Positions 1 to 6,613 are shown, counted from the first letter of the stretch. The stretch is DNA of 11,947 bases from JAULZV01 sp032117135 (GCA_032117135.1 JAULZV010000037.1:1-11947), one strand, 5' to 3'. Program-made: numbers and translations. The notes: a model not told the origin generated them from the letters alone.

Positions 1-55
1 GGTTGATAATTTGTTCCTTAATTTCTTGTGAGATTTTGTATCCTTTCTTTGCCAT
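1..55 (-). CDS. N-terminus of a putative IS3-type transposase OrfA (partial)
   Basis: From the ATG at 55 on the minus strand, 18 codons stay open to the window edge and read MAKKGYKISQEIKEQIIN. A lysine-rich start followed by an ISxEIKxQII helix is typical of OrfA proteins of IS3-type transposases, whose N-terminal part is a helix-turn-helix that binds the element ends. The start codon has a TATAAT (67-72) 11 nt upstream and no Shine-Dalgarno. Only 18 residues are visible, so another small HTH protein is possible; the IS-like end at about 119 supports the transposase reading. Confidence 0.45.
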   Translation of the reverse strand, partial: MAKKGYKISQEIKEQIIN

Positions 56-119
56 GTATCTATTCTATTATAATGCTAATGTTTGTATAATAGGTGTCTT
101 AAGAAAGGGGTACCTTTCA
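1..119 (-). mobile_element. Possible end of an IS3-type insertion sequence, cut by the window edge
   Basis: On the minus strand, position 119 begins TGAAAGG, then TACCCC, TTTC and TTAAGACA. This TG-start, C-rich block, T-rich block and GACA layout resembles the terminal repeat of IS3/IS150-type elements (recalled family pattern, not searched). An OrfA-like reading frame starts about 65 nt inward, the usual IS3 arrangement. The outermost part also contains a 6-bp inverted repeat, GAAAGG at 103-108 and CCTTTC at 113-118. A TATAAT on the minus strand at 67-72 lies 11 nt before the ATG and could be the element's own promoter. The other end lies outside the window, so target duplication cannot be checked. 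Confidence 0.35.
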
Positions 120-162
120 CTACTTGATTATACAAAACATAATCTCTAAGGATATTTGATGC

Positions 163-786
163 TTATTTTAATAAAATACTCATATCTCTTTTTTTACCCA
201 CACTTGTTATATAGGTTTCTTTTTCAATTTTATTAAAACCTATCTCTTTAAACTTAGGTAACCATTTATCATGATAAAAATAAGTTGGTTGATATCCGTC
301 TACATGGTTACCTTTGCCTGCTATAACATCTTCTTCTGTTAAAAAGTCAATGAGCACGGCTCCTTTAGGTGAAAGTATTTCAAATGATTTTTTTAAAGCA
401 GAATATTGATCTTCCTTATTTTCAAAGTCTCCAATAACAGCCCATGGAAATATTATTAAATCAAAACTATGTTCTTTTAATTCAAAGAAAGAAATATTTT
501 TAATTTGATTTGGATTAAAATCTATACCAGCTTCTGTTAATTTTGTTCGAAAATAGTCGAGATAGTTTTCATTAAAATCAATTCCCGTATAGTCAGTGCA
601 CTGTATTAATTCTTTACCTATTCTCCCTGTGGCGCAACCTACCTCTAATACTCTGGTTTGATGTGTTGGTTTTTTTAAATATTTTTTAAATATTTCTAAA
701 TCAATAAGTTGGTCTAGTCCTGCGTTTTTTGCAGCTTGATGCAGTGTATCTATACTGATTGTTTTATAAAGATCTTTAGCTTTCAT
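163..786 (-). CDS. Class I SAM-dependent methyltransferase
   Basis: This 207-residue protein is predicted to transfer a methyl group from S-adenosylmethionine; the acceptor cannot be read from the sequence. It has the Rossmann-type methyltransferase order: motif I VLEVGCATGRIG at about 46-57 (SAM-binding glycine loop), an acidic strand end YTGIDFN at 66-72, motif IV FDLIIFPWAVIGDF at 108-121, and LSPKGAVLIDF at 138-148, the usual strand after a SPKG turn. There is no signal peptide or membrane segment, so it should be cytosolic. The ATG at 786 is preferred because a promoter with TATAAT ends exactly 7 nt before it, predicting a leaderless mRNA; no Shine-Dalgarno is present. It stands alone between the insertion-sequence end and the tRNA-Gln terminator. 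Family assignment is firm, substrate unknown. Confidence 0.88.
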   Translation of the reverse strand: MKAKDLYKTISIDTLHQAAKNAGLDQLIDLEIFKKYLKKPTHQTRVLEVGCATGRIGKELIQCTDYTGIDFNENYLDYFRTKLTEAGIDFNPNQIKNISFFELKEHSFDLIIFPWAVIGDFENKEDQYSALKKSFEILSPKGAVLIDFLTEEDVIAGKGNHVDGYQPTYFYHDKWLPKFKEIGFNKIEKETYITSVGKKRDMSILLK

Positions 787-793
787 GTTTTAT

Positions 794-821
794 ATTATAA
801 ATTATATTCATTATTATTCAA
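794..821 (-). promoter_or_regulatory. Promoter of the methyltransferase, probably leaderless
   Basis: Minus strand: TTGAAT (816-821), a 16-nt spacer, then TATAAT (794-799). Only 7 nt separate the -10 box from the ATG at 786, so transcription should begin at or within a base or two of the start codon. Confidence 0.65.
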
Positions 822-858
822 TAGTTATATCACAGGTTTAAATTCACTATAAGGTAAC

Positions 859-889
859 AAAAAATAACCCATATGATTAGGGTTATTTT
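859..889 (-). terminator. Intrinsic terminator of tRNA-Gln
   Basis: A perfect 10-bp inverted repeat (AAAATAACCC at 861-870, GGGTTATTTT at 880-889) with a 9-nt loop. Read on the minus strand it ends in a run of six T and begins 7 nt after the tRNA 3' end, so it should stop the tRNA transcript before the methyltransferase promoter. Confidence 0.75.
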
Positions 890-895
890 CACATG

Positions 896-966
896 CTCCC
901 CGACAAGGATTCGAACCTCAGTTAACGGATCCAGAAACCGTTGTCCTACCACTAGACGATCGGGGA
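896..966 (-). tRNA. trnQ: tRNA-Gln (anticodon CUG)
   Basis: The minus strand folds as a 71-nt cloverleaf. The acceptor stem is TCCCCGA with TCGGGGA (7 bp). The D arm is GTCT, loop AGTGGTA, GGAC. The anticodon stem is ACGGT with TCCGT, where the 31-39 pair is a T-T mismatch. The loop TTCTGGA carries anticodon CTG, which reads CAG. The variable region is TAAC. The T arm is TGAGG, loop TTCGAAT, CCTTG, with wobble or A-T pairs at its base. The discriminator is G73, and CCA is not encoded (the following bases are CAT), so a CCA-adding enzyme is needed. The T1-A72 first pair and G73 fit known glutamine tRNAs. The body resembles tRNA-Glu, but the CTG anticodon makes Gln clear. It has its own promoter and terminator. 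Confidence 0.93.
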
Positions 967-976
967 ATGTGAGTGG

Positions 977-1005
977 ATTGTAGCCCAAAAGCACCGAAAA
1001 TTCAA
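977..1005 (-). promoter_or_regulatory. Promoter of tRNA-Gln
   Basis: Minus strand: TTGAAT (1000-1005), a 17-nt spacer, TACAAT (977-982). The -10 box ends 10 nt before the mature tRNA 5' end at 966, leaving only a 2-5 nt leader for RNase P to remove. Both hexamers differ from consensus at one or two positions and the spacing is ideal. Confidence 0.75.
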
Positions 1006-1072
1006 CCGAATGATGTTATTTCATAATTGCCCACAGGTATCTCATATTTCACGCATCAGGGTGTCTCTTGCA

Positions 1073-1081
1073 TGATATACT
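1073..1081 (+). promoter_or_regulatory. Extended -10 promoter of the glycosidase operon
   Basis: TGATATACT matches the extended -10 form TGnTATAAT with one mismatch. No convincing -35 box lies 16-18 nt upstream, as is usual for extended -10 promoters. The hexamer ends 7 nt before the ATG at 1089, predicting a leaderless transcript and supporting that start over the upstream in-frame TTG at 1068. Confidence 0.6.
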
Positions 1082-1088
1082 TTTGGTA

Positions 1089-2261
1089 ATGAAAGAAGCA
1101 TTAACATTTCCTGATGGGTTTTTGTGGGGAGCAGCTACATCCTCATATCAAGTTGAGGGTGGTATTACTAATAATGATTGGGCTGCCGCTGCTCGTGCAG
1201 GTCGTGTTGTTCCTGTTGGCACAGGCACAGATCATTATAATTTGTATGCAGAAGATTTTGCTCTCGCCAAAAGTCTTGGACACTCGTGTCACCGATTATC
1301 GATCGAGTGGTCACGTATCGAACCTGAAGAAGGTAATTTTGATCAAAGCGAAATACAACATTACAAAAGAGTACTCGAATCAATGCATGAAAATGGGTTG
1401 GTTCCATTCGTGACGCTGTGGCATTTTACCTTACCGGAATGGTTTGCCAAAAAAGGAGGTATGACAAAAAAAGAAAACCTCGGTTTTTTTGTTCGATACT
1501 GTTCGTTTGTGGTCGAGCAACTCAAAGGACATTGCAAGAATTTTTCGACAATCAATGAACCAATGGTGTATGCAAGTATGGGATCTTTGTGGGGGCAGTG
1601 GCCACCGTTTGGTATTTTTAAAGTCGAAGAATATTTTAAGACGGTTCGCAATCTGACGCATGCGCACAATATGACCTACGAAGAAGTCAAAAAGAAACAT
1701 CCTGAAGTTCTGATTAGTGTCGTCAAAAATAATATGTATTTTCATGTTTCTCCAGGGTCTCGACTTAATTTTGTATATCACCTTACTTCAAAAATATCGC
1801 GATGGTGGTGGAATAATTATTTTCTTAATAAAACAAAAAATCATCTTGACGCGATTGATATAAATTATTATTTTCATACCGAATATGGCAAAAGCCAAAA
1901 ATATATCAAATCAGATATCGGATGGGATGTGTATCCAGAAGGTTTGTATCATGTTCTCAAGCATGCTGCGCAGTACGGTAAAGATATTCGTGTGACCGAA
2001 GCGGGGATATCTGACTCAAAAGATTTGTACCGTGAACAATATATTAAGGATTTGTTGGTATCAGTCCATCGCGCTATACAAGAAGGTGTGCCAGTTAAAG
2101 CTTTTATGTACTGGTCGTTGTTAGATAATTACGAATGGTCATATGGTTTTAGTCAAAAATTTGGATTAGTAGCGGTTGATCTCAAAACCAAAAAAAGAAC
2201 TCCGCGACACTCTGCATATGCATACAAAAAAATATGCGAATCTAACGCATTGATTAAATAA
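1089..2261 (+). CDS. Glycoside hydrolase family 1 (beta-glycosidase-like), short form
   Basis: This 390-residue protein is predicted to hydrolyse beta-glycosides by the retaining GH1 mechanism, probably in the cytosol since there is no signal peptide. Motifs in order: FPDGFLWGAATSSYQVEG at 7-24 (classic GH1 start with the sugar-binding Gln), RLSIEWSRIEP at 69-79, VTLWHFTLPEW at 108-118, TINEP at 154-158 with acid/base Glu157, VTEAG at 302-306 with nucleophile Glu304, and WSLLDNYEWSYGFSQKFGL at 342-360. The usual nucleophile motif TENG has become TEAG. GH1 enzymes usually have about 440-470 residues with the two glutamates about 185 apart; here they are 147 apart, so loops of the barrel are missing. 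The ATG at 1089 fits both the family start and the promoter; 7 codons from TTG at 1068 are not needed. It is first in a three-gene operon. Sugar specificity cannot be told. Confidence 0.92.
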   Translation: MKEALTFPDGFLWGAATSSYQVEGGITNNDWAAAARAGRVVPVGTGTDHYNLYAEDFALAKSLGHSCHRLSIEWSRIEPEEGNFDQSEIQHYKRVLESMHENGLVPFVTLWHFTLPEWFAKKGGMTKKENLGFFVRYCSFVVEQLKGHCKNFSTINEPMVYASMGSLWGQWPPFGIFKVEEYFKTVRNLTHAHNMTYEEVKKKHPEVLISVVKNNMYFHVSPGSRLNFVYHLTSKISRWWWNNYFLNKTKNHLDAIDINYYFHTEYGKSQKYIKSDIGWDVYPEGLYHVLKHAAQYGKDIRVTEAGISDSKDLYREQYIKDLLVSVHRAIQEGVPVKAFMYWSLLDNYEWSYGFSQKFGLVAVDLKTKKRTPRHSAYAYKKICESNALIK

Positions 2262-2262
2262 T

Positions 2263-3186
2263 ATGTCTTGGCTTACCCTTACAATAATTGCACAGTTTCT
2301 GAATTCAATCGTTGCGCTTTTTGATAAATATCTTGTTACGTCCAAAAAAATTACTACTCCAATATTATATGTGTTTTATACAGGAGTACTGACATGTCTG
2401 GGCGTATTAGCATACATACCAGCTCTTTTTGTATCAGGATCATCATTGCCACATTTTTCAAATATCACCATGATTACTCCGTGGGTATTTTTTCTGATTG
2501 TGTGTTCAGCATTTGCTCAATTAAATGCGCTATGGGCACTCTTTTGTTCTCTCCGCAAAAACGATGCCTCCGATGTCGTTCCTGTTATCGGCTCGTTTTC
2601 GGCAGTCGCATCACTTGCTATTGGTTTTGTCTTTGGTAGTTTGGTGTTACCTCCACACTTCGCCGTAGGGTTTGCATTACTGATTTTTGGAACGCTACTC
2701 ATTTCTCATCTCCGTTTCAATCTTAAAACATTCGGATTGACTCTTGTTGGTGGACTTTGTTTTGCAATTCATAATATTCTGCTCAAAGAATCACTCCGTC
2801 TCACTTCCTTTGATTCTGGTTTTTTTTGGTTTAGCATTATTACGTCATGTATCGCCCTCTGTCTTATCTTTTTACCTCAAATCAAAAAAACTTTCAGATC
2901 ACACAAAAAAGAAAAACATATCAGAACTACAAGTATTATTTTGCTTCTCAATAAGGTTGTTGCTGGTATTGCTGGTATTCTACTTATTAAAGCCATCGAG
3001 ATCGGAGAAGTTTCGCTCGTACAGGCACTTGGAGGGTTACAATTCGTCTTCCTCTTTCTTTTGGCTGCGATTCTTGGTCCTTTTACACCAATCGATTTTG
3101 GAGAAAACGTACGTCGCAAAGATATCTATCATAAATTAGTTTCGATCAGTATCATTTTTGCAGGATTCGTATTATTGTTTATGTAA
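2263..3186 (+). CDS. EamA/DMT-like ten-helix membrane transporter
   Basis: This 307-residue, very hydrophobic protein shows about ten membrane helices, for example near 1-25, 33-57, 70-92, 103-127, 129-149, 154-175, 182-203, 222-245, 250-272 and 288-307. The count, length and two-halves layout fit the drug/metabolite transporter (EamA) superfamily, which moves sugars, nucleotide sugars, amino acids or other small metabolites. No substrate-specific motif is recognisable. The ATG starts one base after the GH1 stop with no Shine-Dalgarno, and its stop TAA shares a base with the next ATG (TAATG at 3184-3188), so translation is probably coupled along the operon. Position between two glycosidases suggests a sugar or sugar-lipid substrate; this is inference. 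Confidence 0.72.
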   Translation: MSWLTLTIIAQFLNSIVALFDKYLVTSKKITTPILYVFYTGVLTCLGVLAYIPALFVSGSSLPHFSNITMITPWVFFLIVCSAFAQLNALWALFCSLRKNDASDVVPVIGSFSAVASLAIGFVFGSLVLPPHFAVGFALLIFGTLLISHLRFNLKTFGLTLVGGLCFAIHNILLKESLRLTSFDSGFFWFSIITSCIALCLIFLPQIKKTFRSHKKEKHIRTTSIILLLNKVVAGIAGILLIKAIEIGEVSLVQALGGLQFVFLFLLAAILGPFTPIDFGENVRRKDIYHKLVSISIIFAGFVLLFM

Positions 3187-4193
3187 TGAAAAAATATTTT
3201 TCAAAAAAGCTCATCGTCTCATATCTACTTTTAATACTTCTTGTGTTGTATGTTGCCTTTTCACATACCAAACGTGTCGAGGATCCTTTGTATGGTGTTT
3301 CTTTTAATACAATTTACGCACAAGAATTGGGGTTGAATTGGAAAGAAGTATACGATGCAATTATCGATGATCTTGGCGTGAAGAGGGTGAGGCTCGCAGC
3401 TCACTGGACGATGGTCGAAAAATCAGACGGGCAATTTAATTTTTCCGAATTAGATTATCAAGTGCAAAAAGCCCAAGATCAGGGGATAGAGGTAATATTT
3501 GCGATTGGTAAGCGACTGCCTCGATGGCCCGAATGTCATATTCCAGAATGGGCACTTAATCTTTCTCAATCTGAGCAAGAAGATCGAATTATTCAATATA
3601 TAACAACGGTTGTGAATCGATACAAAGGGTTTGATGCAATTACGGTTTGGCAAGTAGAGAACGAGCCATATCTCTCGATGTTTGCAAAAGATCATTGTTT
3701 TGGATTCGATGAAGAGTTTTTAAAAAAAGAAATCGAATTAGTCAAAAATCTAGACACTACTAATCGTCGAATATTGGTTACTGATAGTGGAGAATTAAGT
3801 ACCTGGATCAAACCGTTTTCTCAAGGAGATATGTTTGGAACTACTATGTATGTGTACTCATGGAACTCTCTTCTTGGTGCATTTCGAAATCCTTTTCTGC
3901 CGGGATTTTATTCGGTTCGACAAAATATTTTACAATTTTTGATGGGGGATAAAGAAGTTATTATTGCTGAGCTTGCTCTTGAACCATGGCTCGACAAACC
4001 AATTATTAAAGAACGAACAGATGTTCAGATTAGTCGAATGAGTCCTCAAAAATTTGACACGGTAATCGAATTTGCCAAGCGTACCGGTATCTCTACGCAA
4101 TACCTATGGGGCGCTGAATGGTGGTATTACATGAAGATTCAAGGTAATGAGTGGTATTGGAAGAGGGGACAAGAGTTATTTTCTGACCGGTAA
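3186..4193 (+). CDS. Membrane-anchored clan GH-A glycoside hydrolase (GH5/GH39-like TIM barrel)
   Basis: This 335-residue protein has a basic N-terminus (MKKYFSKK) and one hydrophobic segment at about 9-25, a signal peptide or more likely an uncleaved anchor, placing the catalytic domain outside the membrane. The rest reads as a clan GH-A (beta/alpha)8 barrel: GVKRVRLAAHWTMVE at 64-78 and FNFSELDYQVQKAQDQGIEV at 84-103 are barrel strands typical of GH5, GH39 and related families. WQVENEP at 155-161 holds the probable acid/base Glu160, and IIAELALEPW at 259-268 holds the probable nucleophile Glu262 (Glu266 is an alternative). The C-terminus QYLWGAEWWYYM at 305-316 resembles the last barrel strand. 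It overlaps the transporter stop by one base and its end overlaps the opposing kinase gene by 18 bp. The exact GH family is not resolved. Confidence 0.78.
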   Translation: MKKYFSKKLIVSYLLLILLVLYVAFSHTKRVEDPLYGVSFNTIYAQELGLNWKEVYDAIIDDLGVKRVRLAAHWTMVEKSDGQFNFSELDYQVQKAQDQGIEVIFAIGKRLPRWPECHIPEWALNLSQSEQEDRIIQYITTVVNRYKGFDAITVWQVENEPYLSMFAKDHCFGFDEEFLKKEIELVKNLDTTNRRILVTDSGELSTWIKPFSQGDMFGTTMYVYSWNSLLGAFRNPFLPGFYSVRQNILQFLMGDKEVIIAELALEPWLDKPIIKERTDVQISRMSPQKFDTVIEFAKRTGISTQYLWGAEWWYYMKIQGNEWYWKRGQELFSDR

Positions 4194-4907
4194 TTTGCAC
4201 GAAAAGAGTGATCCTGATCCTTCTTCGCTCTGGATATCAAGTGTTCCGTATAAGTACTGTGTAACGACAAATTGTGTTGAATATAGTCCAAATCCCCATC
4301 CAGATGATTTGGTGGTAAATGAAGGGGTACAGATTTTTTTGAGATTATCTTGTGGGATGCCACATCCAAAATCTTTGCATTCAATAACAAAAGAATCTCG
4401 ATCTTTCTTTAAAATGACGATTATTTTTTTGTGAGTACTGTTGTGTGATGCATCAATCGCATTAGAAATAAGATTAATCACAACTTGATATATGTGAAGG
4501 GTATGCGCTCGACTCCATACTTGATCAAATTCGATAAATTGAATTTGAACTCCGTTACTTATCGCTTTGTGTGTCATCAGTTTAATTGATCTGCAAATTT
4601 CTTTATTGATATGAATTACTTCGTCCTCGTTGTGTTCTTTGAGAAAATTTTTCATAAGATCAACAAACTCTCTGATTTGTCTAGTTGATGAATCAATAAT
4701 TGACTCGGACACTGATCCTGTGTGCTCGGTCGATACTCCAATCGAGAGAGATGTAATGGGAGTCAAAATATCATGAAGAATAGAAGCAGATAATTTGCCT
4801 ATAAGAGCATGATTGTGATATCCGAATTTGAATTCAGGATGTTTTCTTTTAAAAAAATGAGAAATATTTTTTATATTTCTCATGAATTGATAGAATGTGG
4901 AATTCAT
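4176..4907 (-). CDS. Sensorless cytosolic histidine kinase
   Basis: This 243-residue protein carries a compact histidine kinase core that should autophosphorylate and pass the phosphate to the regulator encoded just upstream. The dimerisation and phosphoacceptor helix holds ILHDILTP at 43-50 with His45. The ATP-binding domain shows the N box INLISNAIDA (144-153, Asn145 and Asn149), G1 DFGCGI (179-184), the F box SFTTK (196-200) and G2 GWGFGLY (203-209). Only about 35 residues precede the His helix, and there is no transmembrane segment, PAS, GAF or HAMP region, so input must come through a partner protein. The ATG overlaps the regulator stop by one base (TAATG at 4905-4909 read on the minus strand). 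AAGGA lies only 2 nt before the ATG, too close for a normal Shine-Dalgarno. The tail overlaps the glycosidase gene by 18 bp. Confidence 0.9.
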   Translation of the reverse strand: MNSTFYQFMRNIKNISHFFKRKHPEFKFGYHNHALIGKLSASILHDILTPITSLSIGVSTEHTGSVSESIIDSSTRQIREFVDLMKNFLKEHNEDEVIHINKEICRSIKLMTHKAISNGVQIQFIEFDQVWSRAHTLHIYQVVINLISNAIDASHNSTHKKIIVILKKDRDSFVIECKDFGCGIPQDNLKKICTPSFTTKSSGWGFGLYSTQFVVTQYLYGTLDIQSEEGSGSLFSCKLPVRK

Positions 4908-5581
4908 TATCCTTGCTTTAAATTAAATTTATATCCTCGACCAGGTACTGAAGAAATCAAACTGCGCCGGACATCTTTAAGTTTTTTGCGGAGATTCATA
5001 ATATGAGTTTCGATAGTATTTGAAAAAGGATCAATGCTCATGTCCCATACATGCTCTAAGATCTCTCCTCGACTTATCACCGTATTAGTATGAGAGGCCA
5101 AGAGTTGCAGAAGGGCGAATTCTTTGCGTGTGAGATAAATCTCTTTGTTTTTGACTGTTACGGTTTGAGCATCAAAGTTTATCTCGATATCACGAGTTTT
5201 TAAAATATTCCGTTTGAGAACAGGAGGTCTTCGGAGTACTGATTTAATGCGAGCGCACAGTTCTTCGAAGGAGAAAGGTTTGGTGACATAGTCATCAACA
5301 CCTTGATTGAGCATTTGTACTTTGTTAAGCACTTCAATCTTGCCTGATAAAGCTATAATAGGAGTACTCACGCCTGCTTCACGGATTTCTTTACAAACAT
5401 GTCCTCCCAATTTTTTTGGGAGGACATTGTCTAGGAGTATCAAATCATAGCGGTTGGTCCGCGCGAGGTACGAACCCATCTCACCATCTTCTGCTTCATC
5501 AATAGCGAACCCCTTGGCTTCAAGGCTGAGCCTTAAAACGTTTCGGATCGAGATATCGTCTTCGATGATTAAAATCTTCAT
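4907..5581 (-). CDS. OmpR/PhoB-family response regulator
   Basis: This 224-residue protein is a two-domain DNA-binding response regulator. Receiver domain (1-118): acidic pocket Glu7-Asp8-Asp9, phosphoacceptor Asp51 in LLDNVLP, switch Ser79 in ALSG, and Lys101 in TKPF, so all phosphorylation residues are present. The C-terminal winged helix (about 128-221) shows LTRKEFALLQLLASHTNTVI (150-169) and IETHIMNLRKKL (190-201) with the terminal hairpin VPGRGYKF (212-219), typical of OmpR/PhoB transcription factors that bind tandem direct repeats as dimers. AAAGGA lies 5 nt before the ATG, one of two visible Shine-Dalgarno-like sites in the window, although it overlaps the candidate -10 box. It is first in a two-gene operon with the kinase and diverges from the MscS-like gene, a plausible target. 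Targets are inferred only. Confidence 0.94.
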   Translation of the reverse strand: MKILIIEDDISIRNVLRLSLEAKGFAIDEAEDGEMGSYLARTNRYDLILLDNVLPKKLGGHVCKEIREAGVSTPIIALSGKIEVLNKVQMLNQGVDDYVTKPFSFEELCARIKSVLRRPPVLKRNILKTRDIEINFDAQTVTVKNKEIYLTRKEFALLQLLASHTNTVISRGEILEHVWDMSIDPFSNTIETHIMNLRKKLKDVRRSLISSVPGRGYKFNLKQG

Positions 5582-5589
5582 TAGGTTCC

Positions 5590-5618
5590 TTTGTATCCAA
5601 ATCAGTGACGAGTGTCAA
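5590..5618 (-). promoter_or_regulatory. Candidate promoter of the two-component operon
   Basis: Minus strand: perfect TTGACA (5613-5618), 17-nt spacer, TACAAA (5590-5595). The -10 box ends 8 nt before the ATG at 5581, so the mRNA would be leaderless or have a 1-2 nt leader and would not include the AAAGGA motif. An upstream second promoter would be needed to use that motif. Confidence 0.55.
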
Positions 5619-5669
5619 CCTTGCATAGGGGATAAAATGTTGATGTAATTTTATTTTTTCTTTATTATT

Positions 5670-5689
5670 TTTTGATAACTTTTCAAAAC
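5670..5689. promoter_or_regulatory. Possible regulator-binding tandem repeat in the divergent spacer
   Basis: Two adjacent 10-bp units, TTTTGATAAC and TTTTCAAAAC (8 of 10 identical), lie midway in the 214-bp spacer between the regulator and the MscS-like gene. OmpR-family regulators bind head-to-tail repeats of about this period. The spacer is very AT-rich, so chance is a serious alternative. A second tandem pair, CTTGTGTT and CTTGTGTA at 5726-5741, and the palindrome GGTTAACC at 5708-5715 lie nearby. Confidence 0.2.
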
Positions 5690-5795
5690 AAAATTTTTTT
5701 TGTGTAAGGTTAACCACAGTTGTTACTTGTGTTCTTGTGTATATGAGCGAAAATTAATATGTAGATCGTTTATTTTTAAAAATTAAGTTTTATAC

Positions 5796-6491
5796 ATGAC
5801 ATATACATTCACACAGGTAATACAACTTTCTCTCCTTGACCTTTGGAGTAGAATGATTGGAACCTTACCAGATATTATTGGAGCAATTATTGTTTTTCTT
5901 TTAGGGCTTATTATCGCACCGATTCTTGGTGGTGTGGTCAAAAAGATTTTCGATATTTTGCGAATTGATGATCTTGCCGAAAAAGCTGGTCTCAAAGAAG
6001 TGACTGCTGGCTACGCTCAAAATTTCTCAATCTCTCTCTTGCTTGGCAAAATCGTAAAATGGTTTTTCATCCTTGCATTTGTTATGGCTGCTGCCGAAAT
6101 TCTTGGTTGGACACGAATCACACAATTTATTAATGAGATTGTATTCTATATCCCACAAGTATTGATTGCGGTTATCATTCTTGTCTTTGGAGTTATTGCG
6201 GGTAATTTTTTCGACATATTGGTCACTCGATCACTCGTTGGATCTAATGCGCCTGTCGATAATCCTCAAGTAATTGGTAAGGTAACAAAATGGTCATTCG
6301 TTTTGTTTGCAATTATGGCAGCACTTCTTCAAATCGGGATCGCTCCATCTTTGATTCAAATACTTTTTGCTGGTATTGTCCTTTCTCTTGCTCTTGCATT
6401 TGGACTTGGAGGACGCGACAAAGCGGCTCAATTTTTGGACTATATCTGGTCTCCACAAGGAGTTAAGAAAGCAACTCGAAAGAAAGAATAG
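5796..6491 (+). CDS. MscS-like TM-helix repeat membrane protein
   Basis: This 231-residue protein has about five hydrophobic segments (roughly 22-44, 82-104, 114-138, 162-180, 184-205) and ends in a short basic tail GVKKATRKKE. The glycine-rich helix FAGIVLSLALAFGLGGRDKA (191-210) is the signature of the conserved TM-helix repeat family related to small-conductance mechanosensitive channels; the pattern occurs twice in weaker form, with IIGAIIVFLLGLIIAPILGG (27-46) as an earlier copy. The large cytosolic domain of true MscS is absent, so a channel role in osmotic protection is an inference from the helix family. No Shine-Dalgarno and no clear -10 box 7 nt before the ATG are visible, unlike most first genes here. 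It is followed by a strong terminator and diverges from the two-component operon. Confidence 0.8.
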   Translation: MTYTFTQVIQLSLLDLWSRMIGTLPDIIGAIIVFLLGLIIAPILGGVVKKIFDILRIDDLAEKAGLKEVTAGYAQNFSISLLLGKIVKWFFILAFVMAAAEILGWTRITQFINEIVFYIPQVLIAVIILVFGVIAGNFFDILVTRSLVGSNAPVDNPQVIGKVTKWSFVLFAIMAALLQIGIAPSLIQILFAGIVLSLALAFGLGGRDKAAQFLDYIWSPQGVKKATRKKE

Positions 6492-6546
6492 AAGATTCTT
6501 ATCGATATCTGTTTGGTTGATTGTACGCTAAATACAAGTAGTACAA

Positions 6547-6580
6547 AGAAAAGTCCTCTATAAGAGGGCTTTTCTGATTA
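6547..6580 (+). terminator. Intrinsic terminator after the MscS-like gene
   Basis: AGAAAAGTCCTC (6547-6558) pairs with GAGGGCTTTTCT (6564-6575) over 12 bp with one G-U pair and a 5-nt loop, the T-rich right arm giving the uridine tract. It ends 12 nt before the frame that could extend the next gene. Confidence 0.8.
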
Positions 6581-6597
6581 CTTCAAATGTTAAATTA

Positions 6598-6606
6598 TGA
6601 TAACAT
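6598..6606 (+). promoter_or_regulatory. Extended -10 promoter of the glutaredoxin-photolyase pair
   Basis: TGATAACAT fits the extended -10 pattern TGnTAnnAT (hexamer 4 of 6). The hexamer ends 7 nt before the ATG at 6614, the same geometry as at 1089. No good -35 box is visible. Confidence 0.4.
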
Positions 6607-6613
6607 TATAGGC

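Noticed and set aside
101..118. GAAAGG/CCTTTC hairpin as terminator of the methyltransferase
   Set aside because: The stem is only 6 bp and no T-run follows; it fits better as part of the insertion-sequence end.
1068..1088. In-frame TTG at 1068 as the GH1 start
   Set aside because: It overlaps the extended -10 box, and GH1 proteins begin close to the FPxxFLWG motif, which the ATG at 1089 provides.
1361..1781. Two minus-strand open frames antisense to GH1
   Set aside because: They are shadows of a clear GH1 coding region, with no recognisable domain.
6587..6613. ATG at 6587 for the glutaredoxin-like protein
   Set aside because: Adds nine residues not seen in the family and covers the extended -10 box that fits the ATG at 6614.
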